Assembly (NCBI GenBank): GCA_965153455.1
Contig: OZ234504.1
Location: 3,844,001-3,908,000, forward strand
From: Sphagnum compactum
Taxonomy: Eukaryota; Bryophyta; Sphagnopsida; Sphagnales
DNA: 64,000 nucleotides
Direction of reading: 5' to 3'
Shown: positions 12,692 through 24,325 of the stretch, one piece after another
Layout: each line of letters starts with the position of its first letter
Numbering within the stretch: position 1 is the first letter of the stretch
Translations under genes and position numbers: made by a program
The notes under the pieces: model-generated
Databases searched by the model: none
Told to the model about the DNA's origin: nothing
What the model saw: only the letters and a program-made list of their open reading frames with translations

Positions 12692-12901
12692 AAGGTGCAT
12701 TCACACTTGGTGTTAAGGACTCTGGTGTTAGTGTTAGGTCCCCCTAACACCAAGCTAGTCATTTAGGACCTAAACCTATTTTCCACAAAGATTTTATGTT
12801 AAGGTAACATTCACTTAATATTAAACAATAACCCATTTAACATTGGGTGCCACCTAGATTTTCACTTAAAACTGACTTAGCATTAGGTGTGTATGCACCT
12901 T
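12692..12901. mobile_element. MITE with 26-bp terminal inverted repeats
   Basis: The left end (12692-12717, starting AAGGTGCATTCACAC) and the right end (12876-12901, ending GTGTATGCACCTT) are inverted copies matching at about 21 of 26 positions. The 210-bp interior has no coding capacity and contains further TTAGTGTTAGG/CCTAACACC self-complementarity. No target-site duplication is evident, so the superfamily is not assigned. Confidence 0.75.
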
Positions 12902-15900
12902 AATACAAATAACAAATAATTCACTCCTTGCCCTTCTTCTTACCTTTACCCTTGCCAAGATTTTATCAACTTCTAAAGTCTTCATATTGTTACCTGTATT
13001 GGGAGGTTTTCAAAGCCTCTCTACCTTTCTTTGGCAGATAGGTTATGTATTTTTGAAATTATTTATTTACCCTTCGCCAGCTGATGTGGCCAAATAAATA
13101 ATATACCCATGCAACACCCATCTAAACCAATAATGCTTCTGTGAATGACAATTGCACATGACATATATTGAATTCTAACTTAGGATGGCCTCCATACATG
13201 ATGATTGAAATCTGGAATCCGAGTTCCTGGCATTGGAAGAAAATGTCAATAGAGGTTTTATTCCCAGATCTCTATAAACAAGTACACCTAAAACTTGAGT
13301 TGACAAATGCAAGTGCTAAAGATCTTGTAGTCTCCACTTACTGGCGACCAGCTCTTCCCTGAGGCGGCCAGCCTCGGCTGTTTCTCTTCTCTTTCTGCAA
13401 TGAATTCTCTTCCCAGTTGTTTTGTTTGGTGAAATTTCATTCCCAGTTACACGTTTGATGCCCCATTATGCTGAAACTGGCCGTTCTCGCCCCCTTATCG
13501 CCTGACTTTACCGATAACTTTATTGTTACTAACAAAAATTTTTAAACCAAAGGGGCCTTGCAGAGAAGAGAAGATCCTCCAATATTAAAAAGAAAACATC
13601 ATGAGGACTTGTTGAAAGCCAAAAGAAAATGTTTTAAAAAGCAACCTTAAGTGCTGGAATGAGACATGGCAGAACTAGTTGCAAACAAGTTGCATGCGAG
13701 AAACAAATAGATGCCCTCAACAAACATTGCAATAGAATATGGTTATTTCTTATTGAAGTAGCAGACTCTAGTCTTGCTACAACCATGTAAGGTGAACTTT
13801 GTGGTTTCATCCAAGTACAATGTGAAATATGTGATGTTCATTTGTGGCACATATTATATTAATATCACGTTTTGACATTAGTTTCAAACACACATCATGT
13901 CAAATTAATGCCAAATTCTAGTATTCTCCTTTCAAGACAATCAAAAAACCAAACTTTACATCTTAAGAAATTTTCTAAAATTTTTGACAAATTAAAAAAT
14001 AATTAAAAATTTGGTAAATTAAAAAATAATTTAATTTATGCTGAAGCTGCCAAGGTACTACGTGATATATATATGTCTCATAAGAAATACATCTCTTGAG
14101 AAATCTCGATTCTCATGATTAAGGTTTAAACTTAAAAGTTCAATATTTGTTTCACTTTGATTGGCATTTTTGAAGTGAAACACTCCCCCCCCCCCCCCAA
14201 ATTCCGCCCCCTTTTTGAGTGGGCAACTTTGCCAAGAGTTGCCATGAAAAGACATGAAGTAGCCCATTTTCAAACAAATTAGAGAATTTTGTTGAGAGTT
14301 GCCAGGAAAAAACATGAAGGAGGCCCCGTTTTCAACGATTTACAACATGGGTGGACCCGACTTTCATGCCATGTTTGTTTGTCACAAATGGGTGATCAAT
14401 TAATTGTCAAGTGTACCCACATACCCACCTTCCGCATGTACAATACAAAAGAGGGTTTTGGTGTGGGAGTGGGGGAGGCTTTTGCGTCCGGTGTTGTATC
14501 ATGAAAATTTGACAAATACCACGAAGTTCAAAGGTGGTGGGACACCAGCTTGCAAATGGTCTTTGGCTTTGCTAATGAGTTCCAACTTAGGTACACCCTC
14601 GTGCACTCAACAGCCAGAAAGGCGGTTTGCTTGCTTATTGTTCACCTCTCATCTCTCTAGAAAACCCCCAACCCACTCATCCATCTCACCCTCAATATTC
14701 CATATTTTCTTTCACAAATAATGGAGAAAAAAAACCTAAGAAAAATACCCAACAAAAACAATGGATTAAAAAAAAGCCCTAACAAAAACACTCAGATACA
14801 CATTTGTAATTTGGGTTTAGGCAAGGAAAAAAACAAGGATACGTGTTTGTAATTTGGGTTTAGGCAAGGAAAAACACATGGATATGTGTTTGTAATTTGG
14901 ATTTAGGCAAGGAAAAAAACAAAGTCCCTTTTTGGTACCTCCTACCCGTGCACTTGATCCATCACCTAGTTTGTTGCCCTTATCCACTAACATATTCTTA
15001 TTCCAAGCTTTCCAAATAGGTGAGTTCTTAGGAATATATTATATAGTCAACTAGCCTATGAACAATGTCCTTGGGTTCTTGGGTTCTAAAACTTACACAT
15101 GGACCTTGCTTCTCTTATTAGGGTTCCCAAACTTGAAACCTAGTATGTAGATGTTACTAGGTTTTTGTTTGGTTTAGGTACTTATCAATTGTTTGTCTGA
15201 GTTAGGCATAATGATAGTAATAATGCATTAGCACCAATCCTTCTTTCTTTTTTTTTCAAAATTTGTGAAGTTTCTCATCATCCATAAACAGGACTTACCT
15301 AAATTTGGCTAGAGGTGAAAGAAAGGGTGCACTTGACAAATTTAGGGTTCCTACTATAATTTGGTGACTTTGTTGGAACCTAACTCTTCAATTTGGCAAG
15401 TTTAGATTTTTGTTTTTTTCCTCATAATGTGACAACTTAAAACCCCCCCCCTCCCCACCAAAAGTGCCTTTTGCTTGTTTCCTTATTTCTTTGGCTAGGT
15501 TGCGAAAAATTCAACCCAAAAACAAAACAACTTGATTAGCACTCCTAATTTCTAATAAGTGTCTTTTTGGAAAAAAAAATCATTTTTCCCACATAAAAAT
15601 GGGGAAATTAAAAATCTTTTTAAGTGTTAATTTCACAAAATTAGCCAATTCTTTTGAAAAAATCATAAAATTTTCAAATAAAAAATTTGAAAAAAGAAAA
15701 CTCTAGTCCTCCTTAGAGGTGTGTGTGTGTGTGTGTTTTTTCAAATTTGTGATAGGAGTGGCAATCATCCATAAGACCATTAAGCTAGATTTGGCAATGA
15801 GAAAATATGAAATTAAAATTTATCTAGCATCCTTCTATATTTTTGGCTACACATTGTTGTAATTTAGGATAAAATCCAGCAATTTTTATTAAAAATTTAA

Positions 15901-16200
15901 TTTTCTTTCGAGATTTGGCTAAAAAAAACTCAAAATTCACTAAACTTTCACCAATTTGAAAATAATAAAGTGCCCTAAAAAAAACACCAAGGACTGGTCC
16001 TAGTGGGCCATTATCTAATTAATACATTTAGAAAGGACATGAGAAGAGATAGAAATAAAATGAAGATGAGAAACATCCATACCCCAACCAAAAAAGGTTT
16101 ATTTAAAAAACAATAATAATAATAATTTTCCATGAAACAAACGCGTGTCCCCACGTTCCCGATTTGCCACTACGTAAAAGAAATAACCTGAAGTAAAAGA
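12902..16200. other. Spacer with repeats
   Basis: It contains C-runs near 14185 and 15445, the 43-bp tandem array at 14795, a TG run at about 15720, and at about 15750-16010 a diverged copy of sequence also at about 33170-33430. No gene was recognised. Confidence 0.5.
14795..14923. repeat. 43-bp tandem repeat, three copies
   Basis: Copies start at 14795, 14838 and 14881. Each begins GATA, contains TTTGTAATTTGG and TTTAGGCAAGGAAAAA, and differs by only a few bases from the others. No function is apparent. Confidence 0.9.
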
Positions 16201-16206
16201 AATCTC

Positions 16207-16282
16207 CTCGTCTCTCTCTCTCCTGCGCGACTGCGTCTCTCTCTCTCTTCTCTGACTCTCTCTCTCTCTCTCGTCTCTCTGT
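16207..16282. repeat. (CT)n-rich leader tract upstream of the NIPA gene
   Basis: An interrupted CT tract lies about 700 bp before the NIPA start codon and is followed by a (TTG)n run at about 16383-16406. Pyrimidine tracts of this kind are common around plant transcription starts and are bound by GAGA-type BPC factors. Assigning it to this gene's promoter or leader is inference. Confidence 0.6.
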
Positions 16283-16963
16283 CGCAAGAGCTCTCTCGTA
16301 CGCGGTTTTGATTGTGTGCGTTTCATGCTATTCAGTGAACTTTTGGATTTGCCATTTGGGTGCCATTCATATCATCAATTCATTGTTGTTGTTGTTGTTG
16401 TTGTTGCAATGTTGTTGTGGCATGTACTAGTCTTGGAGGATTTCCCTGCTTCTTCTTCATTGCCACCTTGTTTGGAACTCTTAGACCCCTGAGTTGATAC
16501 AGATCTCTTTGTTGTTGTTTTTGCTGCTTTTGCTTGTTGTTTTTTTTTTTTTTTTGTTTGCTTGATTTTTGGTTTTGGGTTTTGTTTGTTCTTTGCTGAT
16601 TTGAGCACCTGGGTGGCGTTAGATCATCAGATTCAGCTTTGGATCACCAACAAAGGCAAGAAGGGTGGAGTGAGGAGGCACACGATGAGCTTGGTGCTTG
16701 CATCCTCCTTAGTTATGGATTTGAGGAAGTGGTGGAGATTGCTGTGATCTGGTTTGGATTTTATGAATTGAAAAAGGCGAGTCCACCGAGACTTTTGTGT
16801 GTGGACTTTGGGGGTTTCGGGTTGTATTTTGTGGCGAAAGAGGGATGGGAGAAGGCCAAGCAAGGTGGAAAAGAAGAGGAAGAACTTAGGGTTTGGGGGT
16901 GAGGGGAAGAAGGAAGGGTGGGGGGAAAACTGGGCCTGACAAGAGGGGGGAGCACACGCATCT

Positions 16964-19889
16964 ATGTCAACCGACAACCAGAAGGGCTTGGCCCTGGCTG
17001 TCAGCTCCAGTCTCTTCATTGGTGCCAGCTTCATCATCAAGAAGAAAGGTCTCAAGCGTGCGGGTGCCACAGGGATTAGAGCAGGTAGGTGAGGAATGGT
17101 GTTTGTGGGCATAATTTTAGGGTTTCTGTCTGTAGGGGAAATCATGGAATGGGAAACAAGAGCTTCGAGGATGAGAGAGAGATTGATGATTTGCAGGGGT
17201 GGCTGTGGGCACTGGCAGGAGTGGGAGGGTATTCGTACCTTTACGAGCCACTATGGTGGGCAGGCATGATCACCAGTAGGCTTCTTCTTCTTCTTCTTCT
17301 TCTTCTTCTACCAGGATGTGAAGAATTGGTTTCAGAACAGCTTTGCTGTGAGGTGGTTTTGGTTTTCTGCTGTGTCAACTGCTGATGGGTGGGAGAGTGA
17401 AACTGGATGATGGCAGTGCTTGTCGGGGAGGTGGCCAACTTCACAGCATATGCATTTGCTCCAGCTGTTCTCGTTACGCCTCTTGGTGCACTGAGCATCA
17501 TTGTGAGGTATGGTATAATGGATGTGGTTTTGAGGGATGGGGCAGTGCTACGTTCTCAATTTGTGAATCTTTACTTGACTTCATAAAGAGAGAATTTTTG
17601 CTGAGCATTTATATATATGTATATATGGGGGGGATTGTAACTGCAGTGCAGCCTTGGCACACATTGTGCTCAAAGAGCGATTGCATACACTGGGTATTGT
17701 CGGTTGTGTGCTCTGCATTGTTGGCTCGACCACCATTGTGCTCCATGCACCAAAAGAGCAAACCATTGACTCTGTAGAAAAAGTTTGGGGTCTTGCAACT
17801 GAACCTGGTACGTGTTTCCATCCATTTTTCTTAACTAGGAGTTTTTCCATTTACAACAGTACACAGTAGTAAGATGCAGGCTATGTACGCTAAGCATGTA
17901 GGATGTGCAGTTATGAGATTTGAGAGGGTGTAAGAGATGTCAGATGTGTGTGCAAACCAAGATGTTGGCACAAAGTTTTTCTTGACGGAAAAGGCTGCAT
18001 GTTGTTTGGCGGATTCTGGAACAGCATTCTTATTGTACACAATGGCAGTCGTTGCATTGGTGTTGCTTCTCATTTTCCATTATGTGCCACAATGTGGCCA
18101 TACACATGTTCTGGTCTACATTGCGATCTGTTCTCTTATGGGCTCCCTATCGGTACCTATTCTGTGTCCTTTTTTGCTTCTCTCAATGATCAAGCTTTAG
18201 ATTGTCAAGACACAGTATTTAGTTCTCTGTTTTGTCAATTTTTAGTTATTTCTGTGTAATCATCCTGCTTCTTCTTTCCTTCCCTCCTTCCTTCCTTCTC
18301 ACAGTTGAGATATACCCTCCGTCTACTCTTTCTGGTTTGTTGATTTGTTACAGCATGCACTGATTTGCATTGTTGTGTGGTGGCATGCACCCAAGGTGAT
18401 GAGCGTCAAAGCACTGGGAATTGCACTGAAGCTCACTTTCCAGGGACAGAATCAGTTGATTTACCCACAGACGTCTGTGTTTGCGATGGTTGTTGTCACC
18501 TGTGTTTTGACACAGATGAATTATTTAAATAAGGTATACTTCTCTCCTTGAGGGACATTGCAATCTTGAGGCATTGCTAACAACTGTTGTATACTCTCCT
18601 TCTCTCCCTCTTGTTCTTTGTCTTTTTGCATTGGACTTTTTTTGAGGCAAATGTTTCTGCAATGAACGGTGTACAGTTGCAAAATGGTGGGCACCTGTTG
18701 TTTTGATGTAGGCTCTGGACACGTTCAATACAGCCGTGGTTTCACCCATATACTATGTGATGTTTACATCACTTACAATTCTTGCCAGTGCCATTATGTT
18801 CAAGGTTTGGGACCTGTGCAACCACAAGAATTTTTAAGTCTTGTTATTGTATCATTTCGCGTTCCAGGCATTTTGAAGTTTCTGTCATGTGGTTGAGTAA
18901 AAGAGGGAACCTGGATAAGAAAGAAACACCCTTGATCACTAAGGAGAGAACAATTTTGTCTGATTTGATGCAGGACTGGGACCAGCAGAGTGCATCAGAA
19001 ATAATAACAGAGCTCTGTGGGTTCATTACCATTTTGTCGGGCACATTTTTGCTTCATGCAACGAAGGACATGGGTGATTCCTCGTCAACCATGGGTTCGC
19101 TCTATTTTACCTTTTGCACCCCAACTTTCCTGCTGTCATTGTCCATACGTTTGTATCCAATGTGCAGTAATCTAGCCATCACAGGCCCAGGAATGTGTTT
19201 GTCATATCTTAAACCCTTGCATTCCTGCATTTGGCTATTTCCAATAGTTTGATACACATGTTGGGGGTTTAACAAATGAATCACTCGCATCAAGGGGAAA
19301 ACAATGTACATGCAGTAATGGGGGCTGTTTAAACTGTAATTTACAGCTCCCGAACTGGACTCTACAGTAGTTGGTTGCGACTGGTTTGAAGCATTACGTT
19401 CCAAAGCATTCCATTTGAAAGCGTTGACATTGGATGCACTCTCATGGGCAACGCCCATTTTTCGTTATCTTTCTGCGGGGAGGAGATCTGGTGATTTTTT
19501 TTAGTGGCCCTTCTTTCCAATCTGTACGACGCACACAGCCAATCTGAGTGCCCTCCCTGTTGGGATGTGCTGAAAGAAAGGCTTTAGCTTGTTACAAGAT
19601 GTAGAGGATTAGTGTCAGAAAAATACATGCCAATAGTTGGAATTGAAATGTGGCCCTTGTTGTATCTTCACTTGGAAAAATAGTTCATATGATCTCTGCT
19701 AGATCTGATTGTTGGGTGATCCTGATTGAGTGAGCATGTTGAATTTGTGTAGGTGGCTTATATGGTGGGCTACCAATTACAAGCATGCCTAATCGTTTAT
19801 CAATGTCAGCACATGTGAAGCGACCAGAGGACACAATGGAGAATGAAGAAATTCCTCTTCGGCGAACAGACTCACTCCGGACACCTTGA
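16964..19889 (+). CDS. NIPA-type magnesium transporter
   Basis: Nine exons: 16964-17084, 17219-17275, 17417-17507, 17647-17807, 18025-18152, 18396-18533, 18712-18804, 18974-19094 and 19753-19889, giving 348 aa, the usual plant NIPA length. Family landmarks read through in frame: [20 protein letters not shown] at the N-terminus, [91 protein letters not shown] and LHATKD. This is the multi-pass NIPA/DUF803 fold, probably eight or nine membrane helices, in endomembranes or plasma membrane. The tail RRTDSLRTP is hydrophilic. Mg transport is inferred from animal NIPA; plant substrates are less certain. The exon 8 donor is less sure: 19094 was chosen, and an in-phase alternative follows GACATGG at about 19061. 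Confidence 0.93.
17281..17309. repeat. (CTT)n microsatellite in NIPA intron 2
   Basis: A run of about nine CTT units begins a few bases after the intron 2 donor. Confidence 0.9.
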
Positions 19890-21115
19890 CAACTTGTTGG
19901 TTTTCGAATATTGCATTTGAGAAATCAATAGTAGAGGAGAGACTGCCAAGTCTTCTGAGTTGGCCAAGTTGAGCAAGTTAAGCAGTGCAGGGGGAGGGAG
20001 GGAGGAGGACAAAGATGGCACATCCAAAAGTGCATTGAGAGTAATGTATCAATTCTCTACTGAGCTTCTCATCAGGCAACAACAGAAAGAAGACAAAAGT
20101 GTAGAGTCAATTCTTTCGGAGGCGCTCGCGCTGTTCTGATTACTTGTAATTACATGGATCCTATCAAATACCAGGTCTGAAACCGTTATGGTGGTGGTGC
20201 CAATACAAGAACTTCCAAATTCTCTCCCTCCCACTGTCCTCATCCCTTTTTCTTCCTCCTATTGTTATTCTCCATTGTTGTTAGGCAGTAATGCTATTTT
20301 GATTCACAATTGCTGTAGACAATATTAGTTTATTTGCATTTCATTCACTTCTTTCTCTCAACCAATTGGGTAATTGTTTAGAGATATCTAAAACTCTCAA
20401 GTGAAGCTCCACCAATGGGGCCTTGGACGAGACTGACCCTGCATTTTGGTAATCTTCCCCAACTGGGGGCTTTTACCAATTGTGATAAGGGGCCTAGGAC
20501 AAGTTGGTCCTGTGTTTTAGGAATGTTACATTCTTGGGCGATTCTTTTGAATTTTTGAAGAAATGTCAGTTTTGGTTCGGTAAATATTTCAGAATCAAAG
20601 AACTGCCAGTTCTGAAGAAAATTCAGAATCAACCAGTTCAGATCACGTTGTGCCCCTGCCCTAGGGTGCTTACAAGATCCTTGATCCAGGAGGGAGCACG
20701 AAAGTGTGCCATGTTACTTGCCCTCAATTTCCACAATGAAACCTCTCCAAGGTTGTTATGATTAGGTTTTTAGCCTTCAGGCCTGTGCATGTCAAGTTGT
20801 TCATCAAACATCAAGCTTGCCTTACTTGTAGATGACAAATGGAAGATGGTTTCAATGGCCTTTTCAAACCCTTGAATGAATGTGTGCCCATTACAGGTGT
20901 GTGTTAGAAAATGAATTCATTTGTTGTCAGTTAGAAAAAAAAATAAAAAATTAAAAGTTGTTGAATCGAACTGATTAAAAATCTATTAATCAATGTAGAG
21001 GAAAGCCTTTAACTAATCTTATTTAGCTTTAAATTGAAAAGGAAAAGAAAACAGCAAAGAAAAAGAACATGGTCCTATTATCAAACAACATACAAGTCCA
21101 AGAAAATGAATCAAA
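19890..21115. other. 3' flank of the NIPA gene, no further gene
   Basis: The region contains 3' UTR and spacer. A short imperfect tandem duplication lies at about 20405-20530, with GGGGCCTTGGACGAGACTG followed by GGGGCCTAGGACAAGTTGG. No domain-bearing ORF was seen. Confidence 0.5.
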
Positions 21116-21860
21116 CTAGTGGGTACCCCTGACCTTCGGACACTGTGAAGTCCCCCAAAAGTGAGTTGGGGGGGGGGGTTTAGGGTTGGTTTTGAGTGTG
21201 TAGTCAAAGATATAGAAGCATGATTACAGTTGTTTACTTCATATCCAGCTTTATAGCCAGTTTTGGCACAATCTTCTTGAGGAAGGTCGTCGCATTTTTC
21301 TATGAAAGATCCCCACTATGGCTACAAACAAAAAATCTTAGGAAAATAAAATAAAAAACAACACTGCTAGGGACGACCTGGGGTCGGTCCCTCCTGGCAA
21401 CTACCTCCTTACTATGAGATAAATTGCCACGTGATTGTCTCCTCCATTCCATGGATGGATGACGGGACCCCCACCCCCAATAGAAAAAAAATAATAATTC
21501 TCCCTTTCCCCCTCTCCCCAAAACCCAAAAAAGGAAAAAATTGGCTGCACTGATTGCATACCAAGCCTTCCTCAGTGCGTGCCTGAAATTTTTATTATGG
21601 GCCAATACCCCTTCATAACAGGATGGATACCTATTGTGCTATAAATAGGGCAGAATGGGCAATTCCCTGAAAGAGTGGAGTTTTACAATTTAAGAAGGGC
21701 CCGCGCCCTCCGCCCTCCTCTTTGCCTTGGATGGATGGAGGGACGGATGGATGACGGGATGAACGACGAGACGGATGAATGATGGGATGGACGAGGGGAC
21801 GGATGGATGGAAAGGACGACCGCCAACCACAACAGGACAAAACTTAAAATATTATATAAG
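21116..21860. mobile_element. Interspersed non-autonomous element, copy 2
   Basis: This is the same element as at 6036-6762, in the same orientation and with only scattered differences. The GGAY minisatellite near the right end is longer here and the G-run at the left is retained. The copies diverge beyond ACTAGTGGGTACCC on the left and ATATTATATAAGT on the right. Confidence 0.8.
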
Positions 21861-22560
21861 TGGTATTCCATTATAATTAAAATATAATATTTTAATTCCA
21901 TTAGTGGTATTCCATGTATGAAGTTCATGCAGCAACATTTATTTCTAATTGGAACAAACGAAGTTCAATCCATTACAGTCTAAATGTTTTCTTCAAGGTT
22001 GAACTTACAAAGAAAAAAAATTTAAATGGCAAGACATTTTCAAACATAATTTTTTCTCAAAAAACCTCGACAGAAGAAATCTTTGATGAAAACAAGTCAA
22101 AAATTGAAGATATACATGAAAGAGAATCTGTATCAAATGTGGAGTTTGTTTGAACAGAGAAGTTGAGAAATTAGCTCAAGTGCATTTTACAATCAATCAA
22201 CATTTGTCGTTCTCCGACCTCGGAAAGCGAAAAGGACTGAAGAAGTATTTTCTATGAGCATCAATGAAGAGACATAGATATATGTTTTCCCCAAATGCAG
22301 AGAGCCCTTATATGACTGGTTTAAGAATCATGAACCTCCATAGAACCTGTCTATGCATCTGCATAAGTCCTGACCACACCCAACTTGAAGGAAAACAAAT
22401 GGTACTAAGATCACAATGGTTGTCAGAAAGAACAAAGAGTTCTAACATATAACATATTTAGTTACTTCCTCAGACAAGAAACAAAGAAAGAAACCCTAAC
22501 ACACTGAATGGAAAAACCCATTTTAACAAAGCTTTCTAATCATTCATTGCTTGCTGAAGG
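21861..22560. other. Spacer, no gene recognised
   Basis: AT-rich sequence with only short unsupported frames. Confidence 0.4.
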
Positions 22561-22564
22561 TTGT

Positions 22565-22760
22565 TTACCTGCGAATAAAAAAATCCACAAACAAAGCAAC
22601 TAAAAGATTCACAATCCACATTAGTATCCTGTCTCTGTTAGTGTGATCCAGTTCTTGCACTTGCAACCGTTGCTCCTGGTGGTCCGACCGTGGCAATAAA
22701 ACAAATCCGCGTTGATCCTGGTGGTCCCACCACTGCAATGAAACACAAATCTGCTGGGAA
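22565..22760 (-). pseudogene. Gene-fragment-like repeat, copy A
   Basis: Read on the minus strand, this encodes a segment containing QVQELDHTNRD followed by a hydrophobic stretch WIVNLLVALFVDFF. It ends with TTCGCAG followed by GTAAAC, like an exon with a donor site. A diverged copy lies at 54125-54225 on the plus strand. Upstream, a 42-bp unit is duplicated at about 22669-22752 (GTTG.TCCTGGTGGTCC). It may be an exon of an unrecognised gene or a captured fragment in a repeat. The parent protein is not recognised. Confidence 0.4.
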
Positions 22761-22820
22761 GCTCGATCATGGGCAGTGGTTATGATCCCTAAATAAAGAG
22801 ACTGGAGAAAAAGAAAAGAC

Positions 22821-22825
22821 AAAAA
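22821..22825 (-). terminator. RNA polymerase III terminator of tRNA-Ala
   Basis: On the minus strand a run of five T lies 16 bp past the tRNA 3' end, followed by further T-rich sequence. This is the standard Pol III stop signal. Confidence 0.7.
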
Positions 22826-22841
22826 TCTGAGTCGTGTTAAT

Positions 22842-22914
22842 TGGAGAAGTGGGGTATCGATCCCCATACCTCTCGCATGCTAAGCGAGCGCTCTACCATC
22901 TGAGCTACATCCCC
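22842..22914 (-). tRNA. tRNA-Ala (AGC)
   Basis: The minus strand gives a 73-nt cloverleaf beginning GGGGATGTAGCTCAGATGG, with anticodon AGC in loop TTAGCAT, T-loop region ATCGATAC and discriminator A. There is no intron and no encoded CCA, as expected for a nuclear gene. G3:U70, the alanine identity pair, is present. One acceptor pair (position 6 with 67) is T-T instead of a Watson-Crick pair, so the gene could be active or slightly decayed. A Pol III terminator follows. Confidence 0.93.
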
Positions 22915-24320
22915 AGTCACTTTGATGTCAAACTCCCGTAGCAGAAAGATTTTATAGAGTTTTTTCCATTGCAAATCACTAACACTGCAAAATTTCGCTG
23001 CAAATTCATGAAGGAAATTCAAAGCCCTTGGCCTAACACTCTAGGGTTCTTCTCCTTGGGGAAATCCCTCAAAGTACACAGAGAAACAAAAAGACAGTCA
23101 TTTATGTGTAGGTTAAAGCCCTAGGACAAAGGCCTTATCAGAATGAAGGGTCTTACAAAACACACCAAAGTGTAGGCCCTGATTCCAATAGGGAAATTTT
23201 TTAGGGAAATTGGATTTCACACAAACGCATTCACCGATCCTGACTGGATATCATTTAGGATATCACTTTTGAAATGTTTTGGATATCAATTCTTTTGATA
23301 TTTGAGGTGATATTGTTATCTCTAGATCTCAAAATTATAAGATTTGGTCATATAATATTCGGACAAGTTTTTAAAAAAATTTGAAAATTTGATATCTAGA
23401 GTGGATATCAAATCCTTGCTTGGATATGGATATGAGGGGGTTTAGGTTTAAGGTTTACGCCATTAGAAGGAAAAAAAACTATGGGTGCCGCCATTAAACC
23501 TAAAAAAAACCTAAAACTAGCATAAAATGGGGCTTGAGCTCCAGCTCGAGCCCCACATTCTTTCTACTCTTCACACTTTGGTGCTCTCGGCTTCGCACTC
23601 GTGCTCTCCTCTTAATTTGTGCTACTACTTTCTTCTCTTCCTCACACTACTACTCTCCTCTCCTATTCGCAATGTTGCCTCTCCTCTTTGCGTTGCTACT
23701 CTCTCCTTTTCAGGTTCTTATTCTCATGGTCATGTTGCTGCTCTTCTTTCCTTTTCACGCTATTGCTTTCCTCTCCTATTTGCATTATTGTTCTCTTATT
23801 TACACTGTTGCTCTCCTCTTTGCCACACTATTGTTTTCCTATTCGTGCTCAAGTACAAGTTATTTCACGGTTGTTCTTCTTCGGCCTCCTATTATTCTTG
23901 TGTTGCTATTTGTTAAAGGATCTTGTGCTACCGCCTTCCATTCCCTTTTATAGGAGTAATTGGGAGTTGTTAGGAGTCAACAACTTGCATTTGTTTTCCC
24001 CTTTCTTTCTTTTTTCTTTTTTTTCCATGTCTTTTGTTCCTCTATTTTAATTGTTTTTTATTTTGGTTTGTGGTGCAGGGCAGGGCTTGGTATGAATTGT
24101 TTTGGAAACAAACATAAACCTTTTGGCAAATATTTTTTACAATTTTGTATCTTTGCTTATTTGTAAATGCTTTGGATCATTTTTAGTTGTGCATAAGAGT
24201 TTTGTAAATGTTTTGCGCCATACATAATTGTGCATAAAAGTATTATCATCACATTACATAACAAGACATTGTATTTGTTTCCTTTTTTTTCTCCACCTTT
24301 TGGCCTTATAGAATAGTTGT
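22915..24320. other. Spacer with CT-rich tract
   Basis: Region 23220-23430 has several GATATC/GGATAT clusters. Region 23560-23950 is a CT-rich low-complexity tract whose three frames all give Leu/Ser/Phe-rich ORFs, a composition artefact. No gene was recognised; the right part may be the 5' end of the hAT element. Confidence 0.45.
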
Positions 24321-24325
24321 GAAAA

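Noticed and set aside
16633-17145. 170-aa open frame on the minus strand
   Set aside because: It is antisense to the leader and first exon of the NIPA gene, which has family-level support.
23527-24050. Three overlapping hydrophobic frames of 129-143 aa
   Set aside because: They come from a CT-rich tract that gives Leu/Ser/Phe in all frames. There are no conserved motifs.
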